A stretch of DNA of 64,000 nucleotides, taken from contig JAAUSR010000016.1 in assembly GCA_012032555.1 (NCBI GenBank), positions 18,247 through 82,246 of the forward strand, read 5' to 3'. The position numbers were made by a program, and so were the translations under genes. The notes under the pieces are model-generated. The model saw nothing but the letters and a program-made list of their open reading frames with translations, was not told the DNA's origin and searched no databases. Each line of letters starts with the position of its first letter. Positions within the stretch are counted from its first letter, which is position 1. Positions 63,061-64,000 of this stretch are shown here, piece after piece. This DNA is from Thioploca sp. GTDB lineage: Bacteria; Pseudomonadota; Gammaproteobacteria; Beggiatoales; Beggiatoaceae.

Positions 63061-63786
63061 TCAATTCTTTTTCCGGTGTAGTTTTTCCAATTCCTGTTGC
63101 AATTCAATAATTTTAGCTTCAGCTAAGTCGGCTCGTTGAGTTTCAATATGAGTTCGTTCTTTCTCTAATAAAGCTTGTTGCTCTGCTAATTCGACTCGTC
63201 GAGCATATTCTTTAGAAGTTGCTAACATCTGCCCAGTATAAGAATCCACCAACCTTAATAAATCCCCTTGAGGTCGTAAAATCAAGCCTAATTCCCAACT
63301 AACTAACTCCCCTTCAGCAGATAAAGGCAAAGCTTGATAACGTCCTTGAACTAAAGTAAAGCCTTGCAAACGCGGTTGTAAATACTCATCCAACGGATCA
63401 AATAAAAAATACTCTTTAACACCCAATCGCTCATATAACTGATACTTGGTAGTTAAATCCGCTTGAGCAGTTTGCTTGGAAGTGATTTCAAAAATAGTAC
63501 AAGGGACAGCAGCTTCTTCCCACAGTTTATAAACTCGGCGCTTATGTTTCCCTACTCCTTTAACTACCAAGATATCTGGCGCTTTAACTGCGCGTGGATT
63601 GCCGGGTTCATAATAAAACATCAAATCACTGGCAACATAAACCTGGGGGTTACTCTCAAAATAATCCCGTAGCATTTGCAGCAATAACAAAGTTGCCGTA
63701 ATATGAAAATCTGTCTCGCCGATGGGTCGTCCGTCCGCTTCTGGGTATTCGATTTCTGGAAAAGCAAGTTCAACTAAACTAGCCAT
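63061..63786 (-). CDS. Uma2-family (DUF820) putative endonuclease
   Basis: KAPDILVVKGVGKHKRRVYKLWEEAAVPCTIFEITSKQTAQADLTTKYQLYERLGVKEYFLFDP; C-term coiled coil. Confidence 0.9.
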   Translation of the reverse strand: MASLVELAFPEIEYPEADGRPIGETDFHITATLLLLQMLRDYFESNPQVYVASDLMFYYEPGNPRAVKAPDILVVKGVGKHKRRVYKLWEEAAVPCTIFEITSKQTAQADLTTKYQLYERLGVKEYFLFDPLDEYLQPRLQGFTLVQGRYQALPLSAEGELVSWELGLILRPQGDLLRLVDSYTGQMLATSKEYARRVELAEQQALLEKERTHIETQRADLAEAKIIELQQELEKLHRKKN

Positions 63787-63914
63787 GATAAGTCACCTCT
63801 GTGAGGTTGATGATTTTAGGTTATCATATCACAGAATTCAAGGGCATTCCTCGCAACTTCTCTCTATAATAGCTTGATATAAAATTCTATTTTCTCGTTT
63901 TCTCGTTCCGGCGT

Positions 63915-64000
63915 CACTGCCATTAAGTTAAGAGATCATTCCCCCTCCTTGAGAAGGAGGGGGCGAGGGGGTGGTTAAAAAAATGTTACCGAATTGAGTG
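63915..64000. mobile_element. Second copy of the foldback element, cut by the window end
   Basis: CACTGCCATTAAGTTAAGAGATCATTCCCCCTCCTTGAGAAGGAGG...GTTACCGAATTGAGTG nearly identical to 62868-62951. Confidence 0.9.

Overview
Bacterial chromosomal window (about 64 kb, AT-rich). Gene content suggests a gammaproteobacterium, perhaps of the Beggiatoa/Thioploca/Thiotrichales type; this taxonomic guess is inference only. Most of the window is housekeeping or metabolic: hscA(partial)-fdx-iscX, galE, an SIS-domain isomerase, a lytic transglycosylase, a two-component system, queE, coaBC, radC, a sulfatase, TlpA/DsbD, cutA, fxsA, bactofilin, argC, nucleotide-sugar epimerase, NnrS, an ABC-2/HlyD exporter, CinA, speA, a U32 peptidase and sucrose synthase. 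Accessory content includes: a decayed IS607-type element with split tnpB; IS630 debris; a 112-bp MITE with perfect 17-bp TIRs; a RAYT (Y1 transposase) pseudogene beside a REP-like palindrome; several dispersed palindromes; a 153-bp foldback element with a 5-bp target duplication plus a second copy at the window end; three Uma2-family genes; a VWA protein with a 294-bp tandem repeat; a DHH phosphoesterase fused to PKD domains; and a cluster of secreted proteins (TpsA-like, papain-like protease with CARDB-like repeats, NHL protein). No rRNA, tRNA or CRISPR was recognised. No clearly new defence system is evident. The strongest leads are the DHH-PKD fusion, the foldback element that landed in a REP-like site, the RAYT/REP link, and the repeat-flanked split AAA ATPase.
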